This document shows positions 37,512 to 47,109 of a stretch of 64,000 nucleotides of DNA, piece by piece; the first letter of the stretch is position 1, and every line of letters begins with the position of its first letter. A model generated the notes under the pieces. The model worked only from the letters and a program-made list of their open reading frames with translations, was not told where the DNA came from and made no database searches. Position numbers and translations under genes: made by a program. Source of the stretch: Campylobacterales bacterium (GTDB taxonomy: Bacteria; Campylobacterota; Campylobacteria; Campylobacterales; Sulfurimonadaceae); assembly GCA_014859655.1 (NCBI GenBank), contig JACUTT010000007.1:1-64000 (forward strand), read 5' to 3'.

Positions 37512-38051
37512 CTATGCGTGCGAGTAACGAAGCACAACACCCATATAGATAGCGACAACACCCAAGATGATATTAAGAGGTACCAGATACTTTCCGATAA
37601 GGGAGAGCTTTTTCTGCGCCTCTGCTATAGCATCGCCCTTGAGGGCCTTGTCTGCTTTTGCGCGCAGATACATCATACCGCCCAGATTGATCGCCATGAT
37701 CATCCAGATCGCCTCTTTGATGTGGACCAGGTTATACATGTCCATCGCGTTCTGATCGATCACATTGGCATTAGCATCCAGTGCGGCATTGCGAAAGTCC
37801 CAACCGACCGCCATCAGCACGGCAGTAATGATGAGTATCAGCACAAAAGGAAGCACTATCATAAAGAGGCGCTTAAGCGCGTGAGAGATGCGCTCCAGTC
37901 TGAAGTGGGGGTTCTCCACATGCACAAAGGAGTGGTGCGCCGCATAACGCATTGCTATCATTCCGCCTACCCAGATCACTGCCGAAATGACGTGTAAAAA
38001 CACGACCATTTCCGTATTTGCCCAGAAAAACTCTGTCATTGCTGCTTTCAT
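37512..38051 (-). CDS. CopD-like four-TM membrane protein, paralogue of the neighbour
   Basis: MVVFLHVISAVIWVGGMIAMRYAAHHS; LVPLNIILGVVAIYMGVVL. Confidence 0.7.
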   Translation of the reverse strand: MKAAMTEFFWANTEMVVFLHVISAVIWVGGMIAMRYAAHHSFVHVENPHFRLERISHALKRLFMIVLPFVLILIITAVLMAVGWDFRNAALDANANVIDQNAMDMYNLVHIKEAIWMIMAINLGGMMYLRAKADKALKGDAIAEAQKKLSLIGKYLVPLNIILGVVAIYMGVVLRYSHA

Positions 38052-38059
38052 TGACTACC

Positions 38060-40624
38060 TTAGATGTATATTTTTTTTTCTAACTGCTCTTTGATGTAGG
38101 CCAAAGAGGCTGATTTCGCCTCTTCTAGCCTTGAGGGATCTTTTCCGCCTGCCTGCGCAAAATCGTCGCGACCGCCGCCGCCGCCGCCCAGAATAGGCGC
38201 GATTGCTTTGATCCAGTCGCCTGCTTTTGCACCCGCATCCTTTATCCCAGCTGCGATGAGAACTTTATCACCTTTAACTTGAAACAACATTGCGCACAAA
38301 GATTGATTTTCATTCTTAAGCTCATCGATACGCGTCTTGATATCGCCACTCTTGATCTCTTCAACCACAACGCTGATCCCCTTGATCTTCTCTGTCGTCA
38401 GCTCCTCTTTTGAAGCCGAAGCGCTCTCTTGAAGTTCACTCTTGAGCATTTTGACCTGCTCTTTGAGTTTGCCTATCCCCAAAAGGATATCGCGGTTCTT
38501 TACCTCTTCTTCGGCTTTAAGAAGGGTATTGCGCTGCTCTTTGAAGAGGTTGTAGGCGGCATTTCCGCAGACGGCTTCAATACGGCGCACTCCCGCAGAG
38601 ACGCCGGATTCTTTGGTGATGATAAAGGTGCCGATCGCCGCCGTGTTGTTTACGTGGGTTCCGCCGCAGAGCTCGACCGAAGCGTCGCCGAAACTTACCA
38701 CACGCACCTTGTCGCCGTACTTCTCGCCGAACTGTGCTTTTGCCCCACTGTTTTTCGCCTCGTCAATACTCATCTCTTTTGTCGTGCGCCCTACGCCGCG
38801 AAGGATCTGGTAGTTTACCTGCTCCTCGACCTCGGCGATCTCCTGATGCGACATCGCCTTAGGGTGCGAGAAGTCAAAACGAAGGCGGCTTGCATCGTTC
38901 AGCGAGCCTGCCTGGGAGATATGGTCGCCCAAAATCTCATAGAGCGCGGCATGCAAAAGGTGGGTCGCCGAGTGGTGTTTTTCGATCTCAAGGCGAGAGA
39001 GATCGACGATGGCGTTTGCCCTCTGTTTGGTCTTTATCGTCTCTTTGACTTCGATGTGCGAGAGGTTGAGATCAAAGAACTTTCGGGTATCCGTTATCGT
39101 CCCGTGTCCCTCGATGACACCGATGTCACCGACCTGCCCACCGCTCTCTGCGTAAAAAGGTGTCTGCTCAAGCAGTACCCATCCTGTGTGAAGCGAGTGA
39201 AGCTCATCCACGATCTTGAAATCCTCGCTCAAGAGTGCCAGAACCGTAGTCTCATGGCCCTGCTTCTCATAACCGACAAACTCGTTTTTGCCGAATTTTT
39301 CTAGAAGGAGTTTGAACTCGCCCTCCGTCGCCGCATCGCCGCTTCCCTTCCAGGCCGCTTTGGCGCGCTCGCGCTGCTCTTTCATCAGTGCCTCAAAGGT
39401 GTCGACGTCAAGGCTAAGATGCTTCTCTTTGAGCATATCTTCCGTAAGGTCAAGGGGAAAACCGAAGGTATCGTAGAGCTTAAAGGCCACCTCGCCGCTG
39501 AAGACCTCTTTGGTGTGTGCCAGTTCGGCGTTGAAGAGTTCAATCCCCGAAGAAATCGTCTTGAAAAAACGCTCCTCTTCAAGCTGTATCTGTGTCTTTA
39601 CCGCTTCGGCTTTCGTCTCCAGGTAAGGGTAGGCCTCTTTCATCTGAGCCACAAGCACATCCACGATCTTGTACATAAAGGCCTCATGCAGACCCAGAAG
39701 ATAGCCGTGACGCACCGCGCGGCGCAAAATCCGGCGCAGTACATAGCCGCGCCCCTCGTTGGAAAAATTCACGTCCTGGGCAAGCAAAAATACCGCCGTA
39801 CGGATATGGTCTGCTATAACACGGTAGGAGGCGCCGCTCTTGTAGCTGTAGCTTTTTCCCGTAAATTCTTCGACCTTTTTGATCATCGGCATAAAGAGAG
39901 AGGTGTCATAGTTACTCAGCTTGCCCTCTTTGATGGCGATAACGCGCTCAAGTCCCATTCCCGTGTCGATGGAGGGCTGAGGAAGCGGTGTCAGCTCACC
40001 TTTTTTATTGCGCTCGTACTGCATAAAGACAAGGTTCCAGATCTCGAGAAAACGGTCACCCTCGCCGCCCATACGGTCTTCGGGACCGCTGAAGTTCTCC
40101 GCGCCCTGGTCATAGAATATCTCCGAACAGGGACCGCATGGACCTGTGTCGCCCATCTGCCAGAAGTTGTCCTTGTCGCCAAGACGCATAATGCGCTCCG
40201 GCGAAATATACTTCTTCCAGATCTGTTCCGCCTCATCGTCGCTCTCGTGCACCGTTACCCAGAGTTTTTCCACCGGAAGTGCAAGCTCCTTGGTGATAAA
40301 CTCCCAGGCATACGCAATCGCCTCTTCTTTGAAATAGTTGCCGAAACTGAAGTTTCCAAGCATCTCAAAGAAGGTGTGGTGGCGTGCGGTGTGGCCGACG
40401 TTTTCAAGGTCGTTGTGCTTTCCGCCGGCGCGAAGGCAGGTCTGGCAAGAGGTTGCGCGCGGGTTTTTAGGTACAGGCACTTCACCGGTGAAGATTGATT
40501 TAAACGGCACCATGCCTGCGTTGTTGAACAGCAGGGTCGCATCGTCGGGTACCAAAGGGGCGCTTTCGATCTTTGCGTGTCCTTTGGATTCAAAATAGTC
40601 TAGAAATGCTTTACGAACGTCCAT
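38060..40624 (-). CDS. alaS: Alanine--tRNA ligase
   Basis: [62 protein letters not shown]. Confidence 0.97.
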   Translation of the reverse strand: MDVRKAFLDYFESKGHAKIESAPLVPDDATLLFNNAGMVPFKSIFTGEVPVPKNPRATSCQTCLRAGGKHNDLENVGHTARHHTFFEMLGNFSFGNYFKEEAIAYAWEFITKELALPVEKLWVTVHESDDEAEQIWKKYISPERIMRLGDKDNFWQMGDTGPCGPCSEIFYDQGAENFSGPEDRMGGEGDRFLEIWNLVFMQYERNKKGELTPLPQPSIDTGMGLERVIAIKEGKLSNYDTSLFMPMIKKVEEFTGKSYSYKSGASYRVIADHIRTAVFLLAQDVNFSNEGRGYVLRRILRRAVRHGYLLGLHEAFMYKIVDVLVAQMKEAYPYLETKAEAVKTQIQLEEERFFKTISSGIELFNAELAHTKEVFSGEVAFKLYDTFGFPLDLTEDMLKEKHLSLDVDTFEALMKEQRERAKAAWKGSGDAATEGEFKLLLEKFGKNEFVGYEKQGHETTVLALLSEDFKIVDELHSLHTGWVLLEQTPFYAESGGQVGDIGVIEGHGTITDTRKFFDLNLSHIEVKETIKTKQRANAIVDLSRLEIEKHHSATHLLHAALYEILGDHISQAGSLNDASRLRFDFSHPKAMSHQEIAEVEEQVNYQILRGVGRTTKEMSIDEAKNSGAKAQFGEKYGDKVRVVSFGDASVELCGGTHVNNTAAIGTFIITKESGVSAGVRRIEAVCGNAAYNLFKEQRNTLLKAEEEVKNRDILLGIGKLKEQVKMLKSELQESASASKEELTTEKIKGISVVVEEIKSGDIKTRIDELKNENQSLCAMLFQVKGDKVLIAAGIKDAGAKAGDWIKAIAPILGGGGGGRDDFAQAGGKDPSRLEEAKSASLAYIKEQLEKKIYI

Positions 40625-40720
40625 TATCTCGCCTTATTTCAGAAGAGTCTTTTAAAAAGCTCTCCTTGGTTAAAAAGTGCGCGATTATATCAAAGTAGGA
40701 GTAAAAAGAGTATAAAGGCG

Positions 40721-41083
40721 CTAAGCTTGCATATTATGCAAGGTTTCGCTGTAGACGCTTTGCATCTTGGGAAGGATCTCCGGAATGTTTTGCCTGAACT
40801 TTTGCAAAGAGGCAAAAGCCTCCTCGCTCAGGGCTTGTTTCTCCTCGCACTGGTCCATCATCTCCACCAGCAATTGCAACTGGTCCCTGTTTTCGACACA
40901 CTTTTCACAGGCGCCGACATTTTCACAAAAACCCTGGTTAATAAGCACATAGGCGTCGCTCAAGGCGTCATTGAGTTCTGCCAGAAGTTCGGGTGTTTCA
41001 AGCTCTTCTTTTGTACTCGCGCAGTTTAGAAATGTTTCCAAGTCTTTAAACTTTTTCTGAACGCTTTCAAATATCTCTTTCAT
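40721..41083 (-). CDS. Hypothetical small helical protein
   Basis: MKEIFESVQKKFKDLETF...; ORF opens at 41113; no recognised family. Confidence 0.6.
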   Translation of the reverse strand: MKEIFESVQKKFKDLETFLNCASTKEELETPELLAELNDALSDAYVLINQGFCENVGACEKCVENRDQLQLLVEMMDQCEEKQALSEEAFASLQKFRQNIPEILPKMQSVYSETLHNMQA

Positions 41084-41149
41084 CTTAATACCTCGTCTGA
41101 AGTTTAATACCATATCAGTATCACTGCGGGCGATAGACAGATGCCCACA

Positions 41150-41262
41150 CTCTGCGTTGCCCCTTCTTGCCTTAGCTATGGCTAGGGCTTCAAAGGGTCG
41201 CCTTGATTGTGAACATCTCTCTATCGCTGAAGGTAACTGGGGTTTTTGGAGGTGCCCTGTAA
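41150..41262. mobile_element. Probable end of a decayed insertion element, no transposase ORF
   Basis: Ends in GGTTTTTGGAGGTGCCCTG (reverse complement CAGGGCACCTCCAAAAACC), an IS-end-like sequence related to the GGGCACCTCT repeats elsewhere in the window. Confidence 0.35.
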
Positions 41263-41542
41263 TAAAAGAATAAATGATTTACAATTAGAACGAGACACAA
41301 ATCTTAAAATATGTGATGTTGTTTAAATTTATAAGTGGAATAAAATCATGAAAAAGATTGGTGCAAATGAGTGAACCGACTACTATAAAGAATAGGGTCA
41401 GGTAACAACTCGCTACTTCATACCTAAGGTCCTAAGACTGTGAAAAAAACTCACAAAAAAAACATTTCATAGATTAGGGGTCGGGTGACAAGTATAAATA
41501 ATTTTCTCTCTCCTTGGCATCTTTGAGGGAAGATTCCCAATC

Positions 41543-41632
41543 AAGTTGGGCACCACAGGCATTCCCTTTGGTCAAATGACGAGAGGAAAGTTGGGCACCG
41601 TAGGCGTTTCCTTTGGTCAAATCACAAGAGGC
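41543..41632. repeat. Two tandem copies of a 45-bp unit
   Basis: AAGTTGGGCACCACAGGCATTCCCTTTGGTCAAATGACGAGAGGA / AAGTTGGGCACCGTAGGCGTTTCCTTTGGTCAAATCACAAGAGGC. Confidence 0.85.
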
Positions 41633-41652
41633 AAGCTTGATAGATTTATTAT

Positions 41653-42264
41653 TTATTGATCTGCTTTTCGAGCTCTTTTGTGCAGGTAGATATAGACGGC
41701 GGCGATCACAAAGACCAGTGCCAAAGCGGCCCAGACGAGCTCATTCACATAACTTTTTATCAGCACCTCCTTCTCTCCCATAAAATAGCCCAAAAAGACC
41801 AGGGCGCTTGACCAGAGTCCCGCTCCCAAGAAGGTGTAAAAAGAAAAAAGCCCCAGCGGCATCTTTGAAAAGCCCGCGGGGATGGAGATGAGCTGGCGGA
41901 TACCCGGAATGAGACGCCCGCTGAAGGTGGAGACTGCGCCGTGAGCCTTAAAAAACCGCTCGATCTTCTCCAGAACAGGCGGTTTCATAAAGAAGTAGGC
42001 CCCATAGGCGTACAAGAACTTTCGCCCCAGACTCATCGCCAAAAAGTAGTTCACCCAGGCGCCTATCATCGAGCCTGCAAAGCCCGAGGTCAGTACCAGC
42101 GGCAGGCTCATCTCCCCCTTGTAGCAGAGATAACCCGCAGGGATCATCACCACCTCGCTGGGAAAAGGGATAAAACTGCTCTCAATGGCCATCATGACAA
42201 GGATGCCTGTATATCCCCACTCGCCTACGGTAGAGATGATCCACTGTGTTACTTCTGCAAGCAT
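41653..42264 (-). CDS. DedA family membrane protein
   Basis: ESSFIPFPSEVVMIPAGYL; FSGRLIPGIRQLISIPAGFSKM. Confidence 0.92.
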   Translation of the reverse strand: MLAEVTQWIISTVGEWGYTGILVMMAIESSFIPFPSEVVMIPAGYLCYKGEMSLPLVLTSGFAGSMIGAWVNYFLAMSLGRKFLYAYGAYFFMKPPVLEKIERFFKAHGAVSTFSGRLIPGIRQLISIPAGFSKMPLGLFSFYTFLGAGLWSSALVFLGYFMGEKEVLIKSYVNELVWAALALVFVIAAVYIYLHKRARKADQ

Positions 42265-43265
42265 TTTTCCACCTCTTTTATGATCAGTTCCGCGCCGTTT
42301 GGTTTTATCAGCTCGCGTAGGACTTTGCTTTGCTCGCGCATGTCTCTCTCAAGCAAGGAGAGCAGCAGACGATAGGGGTCATCCTCTTGTCGGCAGAGCC
42401 AAGAAGCATTTTTTTCCGCCAAAAACTTCGCGTTGTAAAACTGATGGTCGGCGGCCGCATGGGGATAGGGAACATAGAGTGCGGGCAGGCCCGAAGCGCA
42501 GAGCTCCCACAAGGTACTCGCTCCCGAACGGCTCACGGCCAGATCGCTCTGCTCCATCAATGCGTCGATATCCGGCCTGAAATCAAAAAGCTCTGCGGCA
42601 ATGCCCAGAGAGCGGTAGGCTTCTTTGACATCTTCAAGCTCCGTTTTTCCGGCCTGATGGATGATCTTTATCCCTTTGTCATGCAAGAGCGGGGCAATTT
42701 TAAGGGCCAGCTCATTGATAAAGCGCGCCCCCTGAGATCCGCCCAGAAAGATAACTGTTTTCACCTTTTTTCTGACCCGCGCTCCTTCAAAAAAGCTCTC
42801 TCTTACGGGGTAGTCTTTGAGAAGCGAGGTGGCTTCATATGAGCTGAAGAAGGCTTTTGAAAAGCGGCGGAGCACTCTGTTAAGACGTCCCGGCGTGGCA
42901 TTTTGCTCATGGATATAGAAGGGCTTTCTCAGCAGCACAGCTGCAAAAGAGGCCGGAGCCGCCGAGAATCCGCCGACGCTGATCACACAGTCTGCTCTTC
43001 GCACAAGTATAAGCGCGTTGAGCGTCGCCTTGAGGCTGAGCAGAAGCGCGCCTATTTTGGCCGCTCCCTTTTTGTTGACAACCCCGCTTGTCTGCAAAAA
43101 ATGTACGCCTTCAAACCGCGCATCCCCTTCAAACCATCCCCTGTCCTGACCCGACGTGGAGCCTATAAAAATGGCCCTGTGGCCCGCTTTTATCGCCGCG
43201 TCCCTGAGGCTTTTTGCAATGGCCAGATGCCCTCCCGTGCCGCCGCCGGTAATAAGAATGGTCAT
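42249..43265 (-). CDS. murG: UDP-GlcNAc:lipid II glycosyltransferase MurG
   Basis: ILITGGGTGGHLAIAKSL; IHEQNATPGRLNRVL; SRSGASTLWELCASGLPALYVPYPHAAADHQ. Confidence 0.96.
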   Translation of the reverse strand: MTILITGGGTGGHLAIAKSLRDAAIKAGHRAIFIGSTSGQDRGWFEGDARFEGVHFLQTSGVVNKKGAAKIGALLLSLKATLNALILVRRADCVISVGGFSAAPASFAAVLLRKPFYIHEQNATPGRLNRVLRRFSKAFFSSYEATSLLKDYPVRESFFEGARVRKKVKTVIFLGGSQGARFINELALKIAPLLHDKGIKIIHQAGKTELEDVKEAYRSLGIAAELFDFRPDIDALMEQSDLAVSRSGASTLWELCASGLPALYVPYPHAAADHQFYNAKFLAEKNASWLCRQEDDPYRLLLSLLERDMREQSKVLRELIKPNGAELIIKEVEKCLQK

Positions 43266-44428
43266 CTTTTCATCCTTTTGGAGATCATTAGCACCATGCC
43301 CATACCTATCGAAGCGGCCAGCATTGAGGAACCGCCGTAGGAGAGAAAGGGGACAGAGATCCCCTTGATCGGCGTCAGGCCGCTGATGCCGTAGGCGTTC
43401 ATCAAAAAGGTAAAGGCAAAAAGAAGCCCTATACCGACACTGAAAAGATAAAAGATCGTATTGGTGCTTCGATTGGCGATCTTGAAAATCCGCTGCAGGA
43501 CAAAAATAACGATTATCGTCACGAAAAGAACACCCACAAAACCGAACTCTTCGGCCAGTCCCGACAGAACAAAGTCCGTATGTACCTCGGATAAAAAGCC
43601 GAGCTTGAAGGTCCCGTTGGCAAGACCCGTACCAAAAAATCCGCCATTATGGATGGCGTTCAAGGAGTGTCCTATCTGATAGGGCTCTTCGGTAACGGAG
43701 ATGCGCAGATGTTCAGCAATCGACTCGGGGAAAAAACTCAGCACGAATCCCTGTACAGAGGCCCACCATGACTTGATTCGGTCTATTCGGTGTGCGGTCG
43801 TCGCGATAAAAAAGAGGAAAAAGGCAAAGGCCAGAAAGATCAGGGAGAGGAAAAACTTGAAGCTGCTCCCCGCAAAAAAGAGCAGAAAAGCCAGCGTGAG
43901 TCCAAGCACAACCACCTGTCCCAGATCGTTCTGCATAAAGGCGATCAAGAACATCACCATAACAAAAACAATGGCGTAAGGGAAAAAGCGGGCGAACTCG
44001 TCACGAAGACGAAGCTCGCTGTGATGCGAACTCAGTTTTCGCGTAAAACTCCAGGCCAGAAAATAGACAAAGCCTATCTTAAAAAACTCCACCGGGGCCA
44101 AAGAGAAGCCGAAAAGCTTTATCCAGCGCTTTGCACCTCCGACTTCACTCACCAAAGAGGCGGGCAAAAAGGGCATAATGATCATCAGAAAAAGACCCAG
44201 GAAAAAGAGTGTCAGGCCTATGCGGTGCAGCCATGTTTCGGGCTCCAAACGGGAGACAAACCACATTGTTATAATAGAGACGAAAGCAAAACCCACTTGG
44301 CGGTATGCAAAATGAAAGGGGCCGTAGTCAAGCAAGATAATGGCATAGGTTGAAAGCGAATAGGCCAATATGATCCCGATAGTCATCAGCAGTACTACCG
44401 ATAAAAAAAGCGCTCTGTCCGTCATCAT
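43262..44428 (-). CDS. ftsW: FtsW/RodA/SpoVE family cell-division protein
   Basis: Multi-TM; SGLAEEFGFVGVLFV; GLTPIKGISVPFLSYGGSSMLA; upstream of murG. Confidence 0.93.
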   Translation of the reverse strand: MMTDRALFLSVVLLMTIGIILAYSLSTYAIILLDYGPFHFAYRQVGFAFVSIITMWFVSRLEPETWLHRIGLTLFFLGLFLMIIMPFLPASLVSEVGGAKRWIKLFGFSLAPVEFFKIGFVYFLAWSFTRKLSSHHSELRLRDEFARFFPYAIVFVMVMFLIAFMQNDLGQVVVLGLTLAFLLFFAGSSFKFFLSLIFLAFAFFLFFIATTAHRIDRIKSWWASVQGFVLSFFPESIAEHLRISVTEEPYQIGHSLNAIHNGGFFGTGLANGTFKLGFLSEVHTDFVLSGLAEEFGFVGVLFVTIIVIFVLQRIFKIANRSTNTIFYLFSVGIGLLFAFTFLMNAYGISGLTPIKGISVPFLSYGGSSMLAASIGMGMVLMISKRMKR

Positions 44429-44655
44429 CCAACTTTCATTAAGACTAGAAATGTATAATCTATTTTAAGAGGAGTATTTTACCTCCGCAAGGCAAAAGCT
44501 TCACTGAAGAGGGCGGCTATCTTTAGAGAAGCTTCCCTGAAGTGTCAAGCTTTCCAAGAAGCTAAATTTTGAAGAGGATTTGAAAAATCTTCATCGAAAA
44601 GCACTATTTTTGGAATACATTTTGCTTGCTAATAGAGCAAATTGAAGGAGAAAAG

Positions 44656-45090
44656 ATGGGTCTCGAAATCAGCCAAGCGCACTCTTTAATGGCAAAAGCC
44701 TTAGACCACCGTGCTGCCAGACAGGATCTTATCGCGGGAAATATCGCCAACGAAGATACCCCCTTCTACCGTCCTCGGGACATCCGTTTTGAAGAAGCAC
44801 TGACCGCCGAATCAAAAAAGATCTTCAACGAGCCGAAGGTTCCTCGCTTGCAGTTGGCGCAGACGAACGGGGCGCACTTCAGCTCTGCTTTAGACAAGGG
44901 GCATGACCAGGCCAAGCTGTTTTACCGTGACGGCCATCTTGCCCGCAACGACGGCAACAGTGTCGACCTTGATGTCGAGACAACCGAGATGACAAAAAAC
45001 GCGATGATGTTTCAAGCCATCACCGCCGCTTTGAAAAAAGAGGCAGCGATCTTCAAGGCTGTTCTTCAAGCTTCTGAACGCACACAATAA
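44656..45090 (+). CDS. flgB: Flagellar basal-body rod protein FlgB
   Basis: LDHRAARQDLIAGNIANEDTPFYRPRDIRFEEAL. Confidence 0.94.
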   Translation: MGLEISQAHSLMAKALDHRAARQDLIAGNIANEDTPFYRPRDIRFEEALTAESKKIFNEPKVPRLQLAQTNGAHFSSALDKGHDQAKLFYRDGHLARNDGNSVDLDVETTEMTKNAMMFQAITAALKKEAAIFKAVLQASERTQ

Positions 45091-45101
45091 AGGACTAAAC
45101 C

Positions 45102-45599
45102 ATGTCAGCATTTTTAAACAGTTTTGATATCAGCGGCTACGGACTCTCCGCACAGCGGGCACGTGTCAATGTCATCTCCTCAAACATTGCCAACGCACAG
45201 ACAACGCGCACCGAAGAGGGCGGACCTTACCGACGCCGTGAGGCGATCTTCAAGGCCATTGACTTCAACACGATCCTCAATGACAAACTGGCAGAAAACA
45301 CAGGCGACAATGGCTACTCCGACCCGCTTGACGAAGGCCAGTTCAACAAAAAAGTAAATCCGCCGATTATGAGTGTCATCGTCGACAAGATCGTTCGTGA
45401 CGACAAGGCGCCCCAGATGAAGTTTGAGCCGGGACATCCTGACGCTAACACCGAAGGCTACGTCGCCTATCCGAACATCAATCCCGTTATCGAAATGGCC
45501 GACCTGATTGAGGCAACACGCTCTTATCAGGCCAATGTCGCAGCATTTCAAAGCGTAAAAACCATGGCACAAAGTGCTATGAGTATTCTTCAAGGCTAA
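45102..45599 (+). CDS. flgC: Flagellar basal-body rod protein FlgC
   Basis: ISGYGLSAQRARVNVISSNIANAQTTRTEEGGPYRRR; MADLIEATRSYQANVAAFQSVKTMAQSAMSI. Confidence 0.95.
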   Translation: MSAFLNSFDISGYGLSAQRARVNVISSNIANAQTTRTEEGGPYRRREAIFKAIDFNTILNDKLAENTGDNGYSDPLDEGQFNKKVNPPIMSVIVDKIVRDDKAPQMKFEPGHPDANTEGYVAYPNINPVIEMADLIEATRSYQANVAAFQSVKTMAQSAMSILQG

Positions 45600-45612
45600 G
45601 GACAGATAGATC

Positions 45613-45912
45613 ATGTCAGATATCAATAACATTACCGGCCTCTCCACCGCTGATCTACTAGGAAAAAGTAACGTCAACAACAAGACTGTCGGTGAAGGTT
45701 TCGCCGAAACGCTGAAAAAATCGCTCAATAATGTCAACGAGATGCAAGAAGCCGGAGAGAAGGCCATGAGCGACCTCGCCACCGGCCAAGTAAAAGACCT
45801 CCACCAAGCCGCCCTTGCCATCGACAAGGCAGAGATCAGTATGAAATTTATGCTTGAAGTGCGGAATAAAGCGCTTAATGCTTATAAAGAGATCTCTCGA
45901 ACTCAGATGTAA
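45613..45912 (+). CDS. fliE: Flagellar hook-basal body protein FliE
   Basis: FAETLKKSLNNVNEMQEAGEKAMSDLATGQVKDLHQAALAIDKAEISMKFMLEVRNKALNAYKEI. Confidence 0.94.
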   Translation: MSDINNITGLSTADLLGKSNVNNKTVGEGFAETLKKSLNNVNEMQEAGEKAMSDLATGQVKDLHQAALAIDKAEISMKFMLEVRNKALNAYKEISRTQM

Positions 45913-45936
45913 AATAGCAGCTATGGCTGCAATTTT
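45911..45936. terminator. fliE terminator-like hairpin
   Basis: AAAATaGCAGC-tatg-GCTGCaATTTT. Confidence 0.7.
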
Positions 45937-46228
45937 ACTCTTCTCTTTTCGTACTGCAATTCATCAAATCTTTCTCTTTGAGAGTCTCTTTTAAAATCAC
46001 AAATATGTTTATGTCATTACTTTTTACTTAACGTGTCTCATCCTTTTTGCGGCCAAAGAAAGTATGGGAGCATCATGGAAATATTAAATGTGGTTATGCA
46101 GCCTCAATTGAAAAATATCAATACGTAATTCATGTTAGGAATTATGCTATTTTTAGCAATAGTCCTCTATGATGTTGTATATTAACTGAGTTATTCTTAC
46201 AAAATGAATATGACGGAGTACATGAATT

Positions 46229-47098
46229 ATGCACGGCAAAGTTTTTGCAAAAACTATTAAGCTATTTTTGCTCGACGGCGTTCCAAATGGACGCATGACA
46301 TGCGAATTGTCGAATTGGACAGGCAAAGCATATAAAATTCCTCGTAACAGAATTAAAGAAAGTGCAACTAGAGAAGAACTTTCTAGCACTGGGGTATATC
46401 TCCTGTTTGGCAAATCCGACATCAGTTCCAATAAAGATCTCGTTTATATTGGTGAAGCAGAAAACATCATCAAAAGACTCTCTCAACATTTGAACGAAAA
46501 AGATTACTGGAACGAAGCCATTGTCTTTATCAGTAAAGATGAGAACCTCAATAAAGCTCATATCAAGTACCTTGAAAACCGTCTACATCAAATTGCCAGT
46601 AGCGTAAATCGCTATGAAGTAAAAAATAGCAATACACCAACATTACCGTCAATCGCTGAGTCTGACCAAGCAGAAATGGAAGAATTTATAGAAAACATAA
46701 AGATGCTTGTCAATATTTTTGGCTTTAAAGTATTTGAAGAGCTTCGCCAAATCAAGGAGAACACCTCCAAAAGTGACAATAAATTATATATTAAAGCGGC
46801 AAGAGGGTCCGATGCACAAGGGCAACAAACGTCTGATGGTTTTGTAGTTTTTCAAGGCTCAGAAGTTGCAACAACAACTGTCAATTCATATCCAAATGCA
46901 ATGAATAAATTAAGAAGCAAGCTTATTGAAGAAAAAGTCATTATCAAAAAAAATGAAAAATTGCTTCTACAGACAGACTACTTATTTAGCAGCCCTTCCG
47001 CTGCTGCTACAATCGTAATGGGACGAAATGCAAATGGCTTGGTGGAATGGAAGTCTAATAAAGGCAAAAGCCTGAAAGATATCGAAAGTGTCGATTAG
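46229..47098 (+). CDS. GIY-YIG nuclease-fold protein with DUF4357-like C-terminus
   Basis: TGVYLLFGKSDISSNKDLVYIGEAENIIKRLSQH GIY-YIG pattern; C-terminal SSPSAAATIVMGRNANGLVEWKSNKGKSLKDIE resembles DUF4357. Confidence 0.82.
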   Translation: MHGKVFAKTIKLFLLDGVPNGRMTCELSNWTGKAYKIPRNRIKESATREELSSTGVYLLFGKSDISSNKDLVYIGEAENIIKRLSQHLNEKDYWNEAIVFISKDENLNKAHIKYLENRLHQIASSVNRYEVKNSNTPTLPSIAESDQAEMEEFIENIKMLVNIFGFKVFEELRQIKENTSKSDNKLYIKAARGSDAQGQQTSDGFVVFQGSEVATTTVNSYPNAMNKLRSKLIEEKVIIKKNEKLLLQTDYLFSSPSAAATIVMGRNANGLVEWKSNKGKSLKDIESVD

Positions 47099-47109
47099 GT
47101 TACAAATCG

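Noticed and set aside
39419-40498. 359-aa ORF antisense to alaS
   Set aside because: Overlaps the well-supported alaS frame completely; low-complexity, basic translation without family features; an effect of codon bias.
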